A DNA stretch of 64,000 nucleotides from Ignavibacteriota bacterium (GCA_016716225.1 JADJWT010000001.1:806001-870000), one strand, 5' to 3'. Positions 17,239-26,310 are shown, numbered from the stretch's first letter. Made by a program: numbers and translations. Notes: generated from the sequence alone by a model not told the origin.

Positions 17239-19317
17239 ATGTTAGCAATCAAAATGTTAGAAATAAATAATCTTCAAAGTTTACTTAAATTTAAATTTTC
17301 CATTCAAAAATTTCTCAACAAACTTCCAATACCAGAATATGCTTTGTTCAGCATTTATGCAATTTTTATTGGAGCAATGGCGGGAATTGCAGCGGTGTTT
17401 TTCCATAAATCAATTGGATGGACAACAGAATTATTTTTTAATTCAAACACAGAAAGCTTTTCTTATTTAATACCTGCAATTGGTTTATTTATTTTAAGTA
17501 TAATGACATATTTTGCACCGAACATTGCAAAAAGAAAAGGCGTTTCCGAAGTTATAAAAGCAGTATCGCTAAGAGGTGGATATACACCATTTCGAATAAC
17601 GTTATTTCATTTTTTTGCTCCAGTAATTTGCATTGGTTCCGGAAATACACTTGGTCCGGAAGGTCCTACTGCGCAATTAGGAGGAGGAATTTCTAGCAAA
17701 ATAGGAAATATTATTGGAATGTCTGATTCTCGCAGAAGAATTTTTACTGCTGCTGGAGCCGGAGCTGCTATTGCTGCAGTTTTCAATTCTCCTCTTGGTG
17801 GAATATTTTTTGCGCTAGAAATTATTTTGTTAAATGATTTTCAAACTCAAACTTTTTCTGCTTTGGTTTTAGCATCTGTAACTGCAAGTTCAATTTCAAG
17901 AATTATTTTAGGCAACCAACCAACTTTTCTTTTTGGTGAAATTTCAATTGGATCATATTCTGATTTTTATTTATATGCAATTTTGGGAATTCTATCCGGA
18001 TTTTTTTCATTACTGTTTATTAGATATTCAGAATTTATTGATAAACTTTTAAATAATAAAATTCTTCACACATTTCCAAGATGGGTGGTTATGGCCTTTG
18101 TGGGCTTGGCTATGGGCTTTGCTGGATATTATTTCAATGGAATTTTAGGTATAGGTTACAATACAATTAATAGCATTCTTGCTTCAAACGAAATTTGGCA
18201 AGTTGTATTAATTCTTCTCATTCTCAAATTTATTTTAGTTCCAATAATTTTATATTCCGGTGGTTTTGGTGGAATCTTTGCTCCGTCTTTATTTATTGGC
18301 GCTTGTCTGGGATTTTTATTCTCATTTGCATTAAATCAATTTTTTGGAATGCAGCTTGATACTACGGCTTATGTTTTAGTGGGAATGGGAGCTGTTCTTG
18401 GCGGAATAAACACAATTCCAATTTCTGCAATTCTAATAATTTTTGAAATGACAAAAAATCATACTTTTATTTTACCTTTAATGCTAGGGGTAATAATTAG
18501 TACAACAATTGTTCAAATAATATTGAAGGGCTCAATTCATATTAAACATCTTGAGCGTGAAGGTTACAGAATTTCAAGTGGAAAAGAAACTAACATTTTA
18601 AAATCAATTTTTGTTGAAGATATAATGCGCGATGATATTTTATTAATTCCCGAAAATACTTCAATTTCAAAATTGATTAGTTTACTAATCGAAAGTCCTC
18701 ATGCAACTTTCTACACAATTAATAAGAATGGAAAATTAGTCGGTACAATAACAGAAAATGAACTTCGACCAATAATCACAGAGTACGAACAAATACGAGA
18801 TACATTAGTTGCCAGCGATATTGCAAAATCTGAAGTTCTAACAGTTTTTAAAAATGATGATCTTGATCATATTCTAAAATTATTCGGAAGTAGTAATGTT
18901 GATCAATTACCCGTTGTTTCGGTAAAAGATTCTCTAAAAGCAATTGGAACTATTTGGCGACAAGATGTGATTTCTGCTTATAACCAAGAAAGTTTAAAAC
19001 ATAATTTAGCGGAAGGATTTGCAAACGAAATTAAATCAATTGATAAAACTCACGTTTCAAAAGTCGCTGAAGGATTTTCTATTGTTGAGTGCAATGTAAA
19101 TTCTACATTTATTGGAAGCACTTTAGCTGAACTGCGTTTGAGAAACAAATATGGTTTAGAAGTTTTAATGATCAAGCAAAAAAAATCTTTGTTTGATGAA
19201 AACACGGAAACACCGAAACTAATTATTCCAGATCCAAACTATGTAATTAAATCAGATGATATTCTTGTTTTATTCGGTTCCGATGAAAACATTGCTAAAA
19301 CTAATGAATGGAAATGA
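17239..19317 (+). CDS. ClC-family chloride channel/antiporter with CBS pair and RCK_C domain
   Basis: The protein has 692 residues. The ClC membrane core (about 35-430) shows the selectivity motifs GSGNTLGPEGPTAQLGGG (gating glutamate present), FNSPLGGIFFALE and GGFGGIFAPSLFIGA. Two CBS domains follow (about 455-580; VEDIMRDDILLIPE and VASDIAKSEVLTVF). A C-terminal RCK_C/TrkA-C-like domain ends the protein (about 600-690; ECNVNSTFIGSTLAELRLR, then DDILVLFGS). CBS domains often sense adenine nucleotides and RCK_C domains small ligands, so gating is probably regulated by metabolite binding. Whether it is a channel or an H+/Cl- exchanger is not decidable here. Confidence 0.93.
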   Translation: MLAIKMLEINNLQSLLKFKFSIQKFLNKLPIPEYALFSIYAIFIGAMAGIAAVFFHKSIGWTTELFFNSNTESFSYLIPAIGLFILSIMTYFAPNIAKRKGVSEVIKAVSLRGGYTPFRITLFHFFAPVICIGSGNTLGPEGPTAQLGGGISSKIGNIIGMSDSRRRIFTAAGAGAAIAAVFNSPLGGIFFALEIILLNDFQTQTFSALVLASVTASSISRIILGNQPTFLFGEISIGSYSDFYLYAILGILSGFFSLLFIRYSEFIDKLLNNKILHTFPRWVVMAFVGLAMGFAGYYFNGILGIGYNTINSILASNEIWQVVLILLILKFILVPIILYSGGFGGIFAPSLFIGACLGFLFSFALNQFFGMQLDTTAYVLVGMGAVLGGINTIPISAILIIFEMTKNHTFILPLMLGVIISTTIVQIILKGSIHIKHLEREGYRISSGKETNILKSIFVEDIMRDDILLIPENTSISKLISLLIESPHATFYTINKNGKLVGTITENELRPIITEYEQIRDTLVASDIAKSEVLTVFKNDDLDHILKLFGSSNVDQLPVVSVKDSLKAIGTIWRQDVISAYNQESLKHNLAEGFANEIKSIDKTHVSKVAEGFSIVECNVNSTFIGSTLAELRLRNKYGLEVLMIKQKKSLFDENTETPKLIIPDPNYVIKSDDILVLFGSDENIAKTNEWK

Positions 19318-19491
19318 GATAAATTAAATGTCAAATAACATAATTCAAAAAATTAAATAATTATCAAAAAGTAATTTTCAAAACATTTAAAAGAAATTAA
19401 TTCTCATTAACAATTTTCATTTCTGATTTTTTGTATTTTAATTTGATTAAAGTAATTTGGAATTTTTTATCATTAATTTTTTTGGAAAATA

Positions 19492-20034
19492 ATGCAAACC
19501 TACATTGCTTTGCTGCGCGGAATTAACGTAAGTGGTCAGAAAAAAATTAAAATGGCTGACTTAAAAATAATTTTAGAAGAATTAAAATATGAAAAAGTAC
19601 AAACATATATTCAAAGTGGAAATGTAATTTTTAATTCAAAGAGTAATGATGTAAAAAAACTTGCAAAATTAATCTCAAACAAAATTAAAACTCAATATAA
19701 TTTTGATGTTGAAATAATTGTCAAAACTCCAGAGGAATTTAAATTCGTTTTGGATAATAATCCTTTCATCAAACAAAAAAAAGATAAGGAAAGGAATTAT
19801 ATAACTTTTCTTTTTTCAGAACCCGAAAAAGAATATTTAGAAAAACTGAAAGAAATCAGCTTTCCACCGGAAGAATTTTTTTTATTAAATAAAATAATTT
19901 TCTTTTATTCTCCAAACAATTACGGAAATGCAAAAATGAATAATAATTTTTTTGAGAAAAAATTAAATGTTATTGCAACTACAAGAAATTGGCAGACAGT
20001 AAATAAATTATTTGAGCTTTCCCAAAATAAATAG
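19492..20034 (+). CDS. DUF1697-family protein
   Basis: The protein has 180 residues. The family signature is at the start: TYIALLRGINVSGQKKIKMA followed by VQTYIQSGNVIF (about residues 43-54). This is a small soluble alpha/beta protein found in many bacteria with no established biochemical role. It has no signal peptide. It is the first gene of a plus-strand run, 15 bases before rsmE, after a 174-base spacer in which I see no other feature. Confidence 0.88.
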   Translation: MQTYIALLRGINVSGQKKIKMADLKIILEELKYEKVQTYIQSGNVIFNSKSNDVKKLAKLISNKIKTQYNFDVEIIVKTPEEFKFVLDNNPFIKQKKDKERNYITFLFSEPEKEYLEKLKEISFPPEEFFLLNKIIFFYSPNNYGNAKMNNNFFEKKLNVIATTRNWQTVNKLFELSQNK

Positions 20035-20049
20035 TTTCAAAATTATTAA

Positions 20050-20781
20050 ATGAATATTTTAATTCTTTCTGAAAAAGACAAATTAAGTAATAATCTATAC
20101 CGCATTTGTGATGAGCGATTTATACATGTTAAAAATATTTTAAAATCTGAAATCGGTGATATTCTTGAAATAGGATTGTTAAATGTTCAACTCGGAAAAG
20201 CTAGGATAGTTTACTTAGATGAGAAAAAATTAGAACTCGAAATTATAGATTTATTCGATACAGAAAAAACTAAATTAAATATTGATTTAATTTGTGCTTT
20301 ACCCCGACCACAAACTTTAAAGAAAGTTTTAGCAATTTCTGCAACAGTGGGAGTTAGAAATTTATTTTTCATTAAATCTGAAAAAGTTGAAAAAAGTTAT
20401 TTTCATTCACCACTTTTATTTGAAGAAAATTATACAAAATATTTAGTTGAAGGATTAAGTCAAGGTAAGCAAATTTTTCTTCCCAATGTTTCATTTCATA
20501 ATAGATTTAAAATATTTTTTGAAGATGAATTTCATTCAAATAATTATGATACAAAATTATTAGCACATCCTAATTCTGAAAATAATTTATTGAAATTTGA
20601 TTTCAGCAATATTAATAATATTGTTGTTGCTATTGGTCCGGAAGGCGGTTGGAATGATTTTGAAATTAATTTTATGCAAAGTTTGGGTTTCAAAAAGTTT
20701 CTATTAAGCAAAAGTATTTTACGTGTTGAAAGTGCAATAATTTCTGCATTATCTCAAATTGAGTTAATAACAAAGCTTTAA
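20050..20781 (+). CDS. rsmE: 16S rRNA (uracil-1498-N3)-methyltransferase
   Basis: The protein has 243 residues. An N-terminal PUA-like domain (about 1-70; RFIHVKNILKSEIGD) is followed by a SPOUT trefoil-knot domain. It has the family markers ICALPRPQTLKKVL, AIGPEGGWNDFEINF (knot, SAM binding, about 197-211) and ILRVESAIISAL. The enzyme methylates U1498 in helix 44 of 16S rRNA within the 30S subunit. It is followed after four bases by the CAT-like gene. Confidence 0.95.
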   Translation: MNILILSEKDKLSNNLYRICDERFIHVKNILKSEIGDILEIGLLNVQLGKARIVYLDEKKLELEIIDLFDTEKTKLNIDLICALPRPQTLKKVLAISATVGVRNLFFIKSEKVEKSYFHSPLLFEENYTKYLVEGLSQGKQIFLPNVSFHNRFKIFFEDEFHSNNYDTKLLAHPNSENNLLKFDFSNINNIVVAIGPEGGWNDFEINFMQSLGFKKFLLSKSILRVESAIISALSQIELITKL

Positions 20782-20785
20782 TTTT

Positions 20786-21421
20786 ATGAAAATAATAAAT
20801 AAAGACAATTGGAAAAGAAAGGAACATTATAATTTTTTTTCGCAATTTGAAGAACCTTTTTTCGGAATTGTAACAGAAATTGAATGCACTAATGCATATA
20901 AATTTTGCAAAGAAAATAAAATTTCATTTTTTGCTTATTATTTACACAAATCCATTCTATCAGTAAATCAAGTTACAGAATTAAGAACCAGAATTGTAAA
21001 TAATGAAATCGTTTTGTATGATGAAATTCACGCAACATCAACAATAGCAAGAGCAGATGAAACCTTTGGATTTTCATTCATACCATTCAATTCCGATTTT
21101 AATATTTTCAATAATTATCTCAAGCAAGAAATTCAAAACGTTCAAAACTCCAGCGGTTTACGTTTAACTGAAAATTCAAAAAGATTAGATGTTATTCATT
21201 ATTCACCGCTTCCGTGGATTAAATTTTCAGCTTTATCGCATGCAAGAAATTATAAAATGAATGATAGTGTTCCAAAATTGTGTTTTGGAAAAATGTATGA
21301 ACAAAACAGCAAACTTATGCTTCCGGTTTCTGTCCATGCTCATCATGGATTAGCTGATGCTTTTCATGCTGCAAAATATTTTGAGTTGCTTCAAAATTAT
21401 TTGATAAATAATGAATTGTAA
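20786..21421 (+). CDS. Chloramphenicol acetyltransferase-like protein (CatA family)
   Basis: The protein has 211 residues, matching the trimeric type A CAT subunit length (about 210-220). The start INKDNWKRKEHYNFFSQFEE and the active-site segment VHAHHGLADAFHAAKYFELL are family-like. The catalytic histidine and aspartate of HxxxDG are kept, but the final glycine is alanine. Many chromosomal members have other acyl acceptors, so drug resistance should not be assumed. It is in a tight run after rsmE with a 4-base spacing. Confidence 0.85.
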   Translation: MKIINKDNWKRKEHYNFFSQFEEPFFGIVTEIECTNAYKFCKENKISFFAYYLHKSILSVNQVTELRTRIVNNEIVLYDEIHATSTIARADETFGFSFIPFNSDFNIFNNYLKQEIQNVQNSSGLRLTENSKRLDVIHYSPLPWIKFSALSHARNYKMNDSVPKLCFGKMYEQNSKLMLPVSVHAHHGLADAFHAAKYFELLQNYLINNEL

Positions 21422-21464
21422 TAATAGTTAAAAAGAAATATTTTTCTAAAAAAGAAGAAAATTT

Positions 21465-22091
21465 ATGGAAAACCTTTTTGATGGTGTTAAAGAATTTAAT
21501 TCAAATGATTTTTTAGAACACAAAGATTTGTTTGCTGAACTTGGTAAAAAACAAAATCCCCACACACTTTTTATTGGCTGCTCAGATTCCCGACTTGTTC
21601 CAAATTTAATTACCAAAACTTTACCGGGAGAATTATTTGTAATTAGAAATATTGCGAATATTGTTCCCTATTACAGAGTATCACAAGAATTTGCAGCAAC
21701 AACATCTGCTATAGAATATGCAATAAAAATTTTGAATGTAGAAAATATTTTGATTTGCGGTCACTCAAACTGCGGCGGATGCAATGCATTGTTTTTTGAT
21801 GAACAACAATTTTCAGAAATCCCAAATACAAAAAAATGGCTAGAGCTTTCCAATTTAGTTAAACAAAAAATTAATAATATTCCCGAAATTCATTCTGATC
21901 ATGCAAAAAGAGAATGGATGACCGAACAATTAAATATTGTTGAGCAAATGAAACATCTTTTAACTTATCCGTTTATTAAAGAAAGATTTAAGAAAAATGA
22001 ATTGAAAATATTAGGCTGGTATTATATTATAGAAACTGGTGAAATTTTTAATTACAGCACTGAATCCAAACAATTTGAAAAAATAGAATAA
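21465..22091 (+). CDS. Beta-class carbonic anhydrase
   Basis: The protein has 208 residues. Zinc ligands are in IGCSDSRLVPN (Cys and the Asp-Arg dyad, about residues 38-43) and CGHSNCGGC (His and Cys, about 98-105). It interconverts CO2 and bicarbonate in the cytoplasm, which may feed carboxylases or pH control. There is no signal peptide. The C-terminus has the usual GWYYIIETGEIFNY segment. It lies 43 bases after the CAT-like gene. Confidence 0.94.
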   Translation: MENLFDGVKEFNSNDFLEHKDLFAELGKKQNPHTLFIGCSDSRLVPNLITKTLPGELFVIRNIANIVPYYRVSQEFAATTSAIEYAIKILNVENILICGHSNCGGCNALFFDEQQFSEIPNTKKWLELSNLVKQKINNIPEIHSDHAKREWMTEQLNIVEQMKHLLTYPFIKERFKKNELKILGWYYIIETGEIFNYSTESKQFEKIE

Positions 22092-22107
22092 TTTAATTGG
22101 AGGAAAA

Positions 22108-22539
22108 ATGAAAATTATATTTTTATTAATAATTGCTTTAACAACATTTGCTTGTAGCAAACCAATAGATAAAGAAAAAGTTAAAAACGAAATCGTTGAA
22201 ACTGAAAAACTGTTTGAAATAATGTGTAAAGAAAAAAGTATTGAAGAAGCTTTTGAATTTTTTGCAGATGAAAAAGCAGTAATTAAAAGAGGAAATGATT
22301 CTTTAATTTCCGGCAAAGAAAATATTAAAAATTTCTACGGGAAAGAATTATATAAAAATGCAAAAGTGAATTGGAAGCCAGATTTTATTGATGTTTCTGA
22401 TTGCGGTAATCTTGCATATTCATACGGAAAATATGTTTGGATAATTTCTAGCGATAGTTCAACAACCGAATACAATGGAATTTATACTACAATTTGGAAA
22501 CGCCAATCAGATAAAAGCTGGAAATATGTTTGGGATTAA
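22108..22539 (+). CDS. Lipoprotein with an NTF2/SnoaL-like (DUF4440) domain
   Basis: The protein has 143 residues. It has a lipoprotein signal with cysteine at residue 16 (LTTFACSK). The rest looks like a small cone-shaped NTF2-like domain: helix ETEKLFEIMCKEKSIEEAFEFF, then beta segments ending YNGIYTTIWKRQSDKSWKYVWD. Such domains bind small ligands; no catalytic residues can be assigned. The ATG has a strong GGAGG five bases upstream. It follows the carbonic anhydrase gene by 16 bases. Confidence 0.8.
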   Translation: MKIIFLLIIALTTFACSKPIDKEKVKNEIVETEKLFEIMCKEKSIEEAFEFFADEKAVIKRGNDSLISGKENIKNFYGKELYKNAKVNWKPDFIDVSDCGNLAYSYGKYVWIISSDSSTTEYNGIYTTIWKRQSDKSWKYVWD

Positions 22540-22544
22540 TTTTT

Positions 22545-22910
22545 GTGGAAATCAACTTGGATAAAAAGGAACTTAAAAAAAAATATTTACAAAATCCTCC
22601 GGCAATGGGAATTTTTAAAGTGGAGAATTTGATAAACAAAAAAATTTTTATTGATTATGGATTAAACGTTAAAGGAAAAATTAATAGCTGTAAGTTTCAG
22701 TTGGATAATAATTCACATCCAAATAAAAGTTTACAAGAAGATTACAAAATTTTTGGAAGTGTGAATTTCTCTTTTGATGTTGTTGATATTTTAGAACCAA
22801 AAGAAAATGAAGCAAAAATCTATGTTGAAGAATTAAAAATTCTTGAGGAAATGTGGATAGAAAAACTTCAAAGTTTTGATGAGAAAGGTTACAATAAATT
22901 AAAAAGTTAG
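22545..22910 (+). CDS. GIY-YIG nuclease-family protein with degenerate catalytic motif
   Basis: The protein has 121 residues from the GTG at 22545, which I prefer over the TTG at 22530 that overlaps the previous gene. It resembles the small GIY-YIG family starting with LDKKELKKKYLQNPPAMGIF and containing NKSLQEDYKIFG and LEEMWIEKLQ. The GIY is GIF, and the expected YIG/FVG position reads FID (KIFIDYGLN), so the glycine is lost. Nuclease activity is therefore doubtful. There is no recognisable DNA-binding domain. It lies in the middle of a plus-strand run. Confidence 0.65.
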   Translation: MEINLDKKELKKKYLQNPPAMGIFKVENLINKKIFIDYGLNVKGKINSCKFQLDNNSHPNKSLQEDYKIFGSVNFSFDVVDILEPKENEAKIYVEELKILEEMWIEKLQSFDEKGYNKLKS

Positions 22911-22926
22911 TTTAGGATTACGAAAT

Positions 22927-23853
22927 ATGAAAATTTTATTTTTATTTATTCTTGTTCAATTCTCAATTCTATTTGCTCAAAATGAAAAAATTGTAATTCT
23001 TGAAACTACAAATTGTAATATTGAAGGAAGTTTACTTTTTCCCTACAAAACTAACGATATTCCGGTTGCGTTAATTATTGCCGGTTCTGGACCAACAGAT
23101 AGAGACGGAAATAATTCAATGATGAAAAATAATTCTTTAAAAATGCTTGCGTATGCATTGGAGGAAAATGGAATTGCATCTTTGCGTTATGATAAAAGAG
23201 CAATAGGAAAAAGTATTATCAATAATTTTGATGAAAGTAAATTAATTTTTGATGATTATGTTAATGATGTAAAAAGTTGGATTGACTTTTTAAATAATGA
23301 TAGTTCGTTCAATAAAATAATTGCTATTGGTCATAGCGAAGGTTCTTTGCTTGGAATGATTGCATCTCAAAACACAAATGTAGATAAATTTATTTCAATT
23401 GCCGGAGCCGGAGAATCAGCAAATTTAATTTTAAGAAAACAATTGGCAATTCAACCTAAAGATTTTTATGAAACTTCTTTAAGTTATTTAGATAAATTAG
23501 AAAAAGGTGAAACGATTGAAAGTGTTGATCAAAATTATTATGCACTTTTTCGACCAAGCATTCAATCCTATTTAATTTCTTGGTTTAAGTATAATCCGCA
23601 AGAAGAAATCGCAAAACTAAAAATCCCAATTTTAATTTTGCAAGGAACAACGGATTTACAAGTAAAAGAAGAAGATGCTAATTTTTTGCATAAAGCAAAT
23701 CCAAATTCCGAATTAATAATTATTGATGGGATGAATCACGTTTTAAAGGAAAGTGAAATGGATTTACAGAAAAATATGCAGACTTATTCAAATCCGGAAT
23801 TACCTTTAAAGGATGGATTAATTGAATCAATTGTAGAATTTATAAAAAAATAA
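22927..23853 (+). CDS. Exported alpha/beta hydrolase (serine esterase/peptidase-like)
   Basis: The protein has 308 residues with a signal peptide ending near ILFAQ. The oxyanion-hole region is IAGSGPTDRDGNN (about 52-64). The nucleophile elbow is IGHSEGSLLG (serine near 139), the acid is in GTTDLQVKEEDA (about 240) and the histidine is in IDGMNHVLKE (about 274). The family, often annotated as DUF3887 or dienelactone-hydrolase-like, acts on esters or peptides in the periplasm; the substrate is unknown. It is the last gene of the run and converges on the HxlR regulator. Confidence 0.88.
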   Translation: MKILFLFILVQFSILFAQNEKIVILETTNCNIEGSLLFPYKTNDIPVALIIAGSGPTDRDGNNSMMKNNSLKMLAYALEENGIASLRYDKRAIGKSIINNFDESKLIFDDYVNDVKSWIDFLNNDSSFNKIIAIGHSEGSLLGMIASQNTNVDKFISIAGAGESANLILRKQLAIQPKDFYETSLSYLDKLEKGETIESVDQNYYALFRPSIQSYLISWFKYNPQEEIAKLKIPILILQGTTDLQVKEEDANFLHKANPNSELIIIDGMNHVLKESEMDLQKNMQTYSNPELPLKDGLIESIVEFIKK

Positions 23854-23865
23854 ATTTTCTATTAT

Positions 23866-24240
23866 TTACGGTTTAGCTTCTACAATTTTTCCTTTTGTTT
23901 CACCTAAATTTCTTCCCCATTTTGATATTTCATTTAAAATTGGAACTAGTGTTTTTCCAAATTCCGTTAAAGAATATTCAACACGCAAAGGAACTTCAGC
24001 AAAAACTTCTCTTTTTATTAAACCATCTTCTTCTAGAGATTTTAACTGTAAGCTCAACATTTTTTCAGTTATATCCGGAATTTGCTTTTTCAATTCCCCA
24101 AATCGGTAAGTTTTATTTTTTAAATACCACAAAACAATTGTCTTCCATTTTCCGCCAATATATTTCATTGTTAAATCCATTGCACAATGAAATATTTGTC
24201 CTTCAACATTAATAACAAATTCTTTTCCTTTTATTATCAT
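23866..24240 (-). CDS. HxlR-family transcriptional regulator
   Basis: The protein has 124 residues. The winged helix is typical of HxlR/MarR-like regulators: KYIGGKWKTIVLWYLKNKTY, LKKQIPDITEKMLSLQLKSL and VEYSLTEFGKTLVPIL. The conserved cysteine near the N-terminus (IFHCAMD, about residue 18) could act as a redox or electrophile sensor, as in HypR or YodB. It is divergent from an NADP-binding reductase gene with a 97-base spacer that holds two palindromes, so it probably regulates that gene and itself. Confidence 0.9.
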   Translation of the reverse strand: MIIKGKEFVINVEGQIFHCAMDLTMKYIGGKWKTIVLWYLKNKTYRFGELKKQIPDITEKMLSLQLKSLEEDGLIKREVFAEVPLRVEYSLTEFGKTLVPILNEISKWGRNLGETKGKIVEAKP

Positions 24241-24249
24241 TTTTTTCCT

Positions 24250-24320
24250 ACTGTTAAAATTGACAGTTATTGCAAAAATAATAAACTATACTTAGATTAG
24301 CTACTATCATTTTTATAGTA
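24250..24320. promoter_or_regulatory. Two palindromes in the HxlR/reductase spacer, with a possible promoter
   Basis: ACTGT-N8-ACAGT (24250-24267) and TACTAT-N7-ATAGTA (24302-24320) are the only clear dyads between the divergent genes. A TTGACA box (24260-24265), 16 bases before TAAACT (24282-24287), could be the promoter of the reductase gene. The first dyad would overlap its -35 box and the second would lie downstream of -10, which suits repression by HxlR. Assignment is inferred. Confidence 0.5.
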
Positions 24321-24337
24321 AACGAAAGGGAAATAAA

Positions 24338-25024
24338 ATGAAAATAACAGTTTTAGGAACTGGAGTTGTAGGACAAGTAATTTCAGAAAAATTAATAGAA
24401 CTTGGTCATGAAGTTTTTATTGGAACAAGGGATATTAATAACACTTTATCAAAAACAAATAAGGATAATTTCGGAAGACCTCCTTTTTCAGAATGGATCA
24501 AAATTAATAACACAGCAAAATTGGAAAGTTATTCTACCGCCGCAAAATCAGGAGAATTAATTATAAATGCTGCAAACGGCTCTGGAACTTTAGATGCATT
24601 AAAACTTTGCGGTGAAGAAAATTTATCAGGCAAAATTTTAATCGATATTTCAAATCCGCTAGATTTTTCCAAAGGAATGCCGCCAACATTAACAATCTGC
24701 AATACTGATTCATTGGGAGAGCAAATTCAGAAAATGTTACCCAATTCAAAAGTTGTAAAAACACTAAATACTTTAAATGCATATTTGATGGTAAATCCCT
24801 CAATAATTTCCGGCGATCATAATTTATTTTTAAGCGGAAACGATAAATCTGCAAAAGAAGAGGTTATGAAATTGTTGATTTCATTTGGATGGAAAGATTC
24901 AAATATTATTGATTTAGGTGATATTACTACAGCTCGCGGAACTGAAATGCTTCTTCCAATTTGGATAAGATTATGGGGAGCTTTGGGAACTCCGGAATTT
25001 AATTTTCATATTGTTAGGAAATAA
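24338..25024 (+). CDS. NADP-binding oxidoreductase (F420:NADP reductase / ferric-reductase-like Rossmann protein)
   Basis: The protein has 228 residues. The N-terminal dinucleotide fold reads ITVLGTGVVGQVISEKLIEL (about 2-21) with GTRD after strand 2, which suits NADP(H). ISNPLDFSKG, VVKTLNTLNAYLM and SGNDKSAKEEVMKLL follow the NADPH-dependent F420 reductase-like family. No F420 genes are visible, so the partner or substrate is unknown. Divergence from an HxlR regulator suggests induction by a thiol-reactive or quinone-like stress, which is inference. It ends before a bidirectional terminator. Confidence 0.85.
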   Translation: MKITVLGTGVVGQVISEKLIELGHEVFIGTRDINNTLSKTNKDNFGRPPFSEWIKINNTAKLESYSTAAKSGELIINAANGSGTLDALKLCGEENLSGKILIDISNPLDFSKGMPPTLTICNTDSLGEQIQKMLPNSKVVKTLNTLNAYLMVNPSIISGDHNLFLSGNDKSAKEEVMKLLISFGWKDSNIIDLGDITTARGTEMLLPIWIRLWGALGTPEFNFHIVRK

Positions 25025-25036
25025 GAATGAAATAAA

Positions 25037-25065
25037 TTGGCGGGTGTAAATATTACATTCGCCAA
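25037..25065. terminator. Bidirectional terminator between convergent genes
   Basis: A 13-bp stem (25037-25049 with 25053-25065, two G-T pairs) has a 3-base loop and T-rich or A-rich flanks on both sides. It lies between the convergent reductase (stop 25024) and MFS transporter (stop 25075) genes and serves either strand. Confidence 0.75.
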
Positions 25066-25074
25066 AAATATTTA

Positions 25075-26310
25075 TTAAATATCTTCCACATAATTAAGAT
25101 CATTGCCAAAAGTTTCTTTTAAATGATATGCAGAAACAATTGCAATAATTACGCTCAAAATTCCAACAATTAATGCGCTGTAAATCATTCCGAAAGATCC
25201 GCGTAAAAATTCAAACAAAAATGTTATTGGAACAACCGACCCGCGAATAAAATTGGGAACCGTTGTTGTTACAGTTGATCTGATATTTGTTCCAAATTGT
25301 TCCGATGCAATTGTTACAAAAACTGCCCAATATCCAATTGCAATACCGAGAGCAACACATAATCCATAAAAATATGTTGATGTAAAATTTGAAGAAAATA
25401 AATAAACCAAAATAAAAACAAATGTAAGTGTAATAAACATTATAATAATTTTTTTTCTGCTCTTTAAATACTGACTTAAAAATCCGCTTGCAAAATCTCC
25501 AAAAATTAATCCGATGTAAGTAAACATAATTGCTTGTCCAGCAGAAATATTATCTTTTGCTCCAAGAACTTTTCCAAACTCCGGCGAAAAAGTTATAAGC
25601 ACACCAACAACGTACCAAATCGGCAATCCAATTAAAATGCAATTTAAGTACCTTAAAAATCTTTCTTTTGAAGTAAAAAGTTTAATGAAATTTCCTTTTG
25701 AAACATTAGAATCTTTAATTGTTTTATACATTCCGGATTCAAACATTTTAATTCGCATAACTAATAAAATCAATCCAAGAATTCCGCCGATTATATATGA
25801 AGTTTGCCAAGTAAAAATTTCCGCAACAATTGCAGCGCCAATTGCACCGCTAACTCCGATTGTAGCAACAATAGCAGTTCCGTAACCACGTAATTCTTTG
25901 GGAAGAATTTCACTAATTAATGTTACTGCAGCTCCTAGTTCTCCAGCTAATCCAATTCCAGCAAGCAATCTTAAGAAAGCATACATTTCAATATTTGTAA
26001 CAAAAGCATTTGCAATATTTGCAATTGAGTAAAGAAAAATTGATCCGAATAAAACCGAAAGTCTTCCCTTTTTATCACCGTAAATTCCCCAAAAAATTCC
26101 GCCTATTAACATTCCAGTCATTTGCATATTTAAAAGAAAAACACCGTTTTTAATTAAACCTTCTCCGGCATAACCCAATTCTGTTAAGCTTGGAACACGA
26201 ACAATTCCGAAAAGTATTAAATCATAAATATCAACAAAATATCCAAGCGCAGAAACAAGAACAGTTGTATTTAATACTTGTGATAATTTACTTTTATTTG
26301 ATGTTTCCAT
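25075..26310 (-). CDS. Major facilitator superfamily transporter (sugar/metabolite:H+ symporter type)
   Basis: The protein has 411 residues with about twelve helices. The loop 2-3 signature is GIYGDKKGRLSVLFGS (about residues 75-90), and LAGIGLAGELGAAVTLISE (about 115-133) fits the metabolite:H+ symporter branch. The second-half loop equivalent is GFLSQYLKSRKK. A substrate such as an organic acid, sugar or osmolyte cannot be chosen. It is a single gene on the minus strand. Confidence 0.88.
   Translation of the reverse strand: METSNKSKLSQVLNTTVLVSALGYFVDIYDLILFGIVRVPSLTELGYAGEGLIKNGVFLLNMQMTGMLIGGIFWGIYGDKKGRLSVLFGSIFLYSIANIANAFVTNIEMYAFLRLLAGIGLAGELGAAVTLISEILPKELRGYGTAIVATIGVSGAIGAAIVAEIFTWQTSYIIGGILGLILLVMRIKMFESGMYKTIKDSNVSKGNFIKLFTSKERFLRYLNCILIGLPIWYVVGVLITFSPEFGKVLGAKDNISAGQAIMFTYIGLIFGDFASGFLSQYLKSRKKIIIMFITLTFVFILVYLFSSNFTSTYFYGLCVALGIAIGYWAVFVTIASEQFGTNIRSTVTTTVPNFIRGSVVPITFLFEFLRGSFGMIYSALIVGILSVIIAIVSAYHLKETFGNDLNYVEDI

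Noticed and set aside
20786..21421. Chloramphenicol resistance gene
   Set aside because: Only the fold and active-site histidine are supported; many chromosomal CatA-like proteins act on other substrates.
22011..22316. 101-codon frame opposite the carbonic anhydrase and lipoprotein genes
   Set aside because: It crosses two well-supported plus-strand genes on the opposite strand and has no homology signal.
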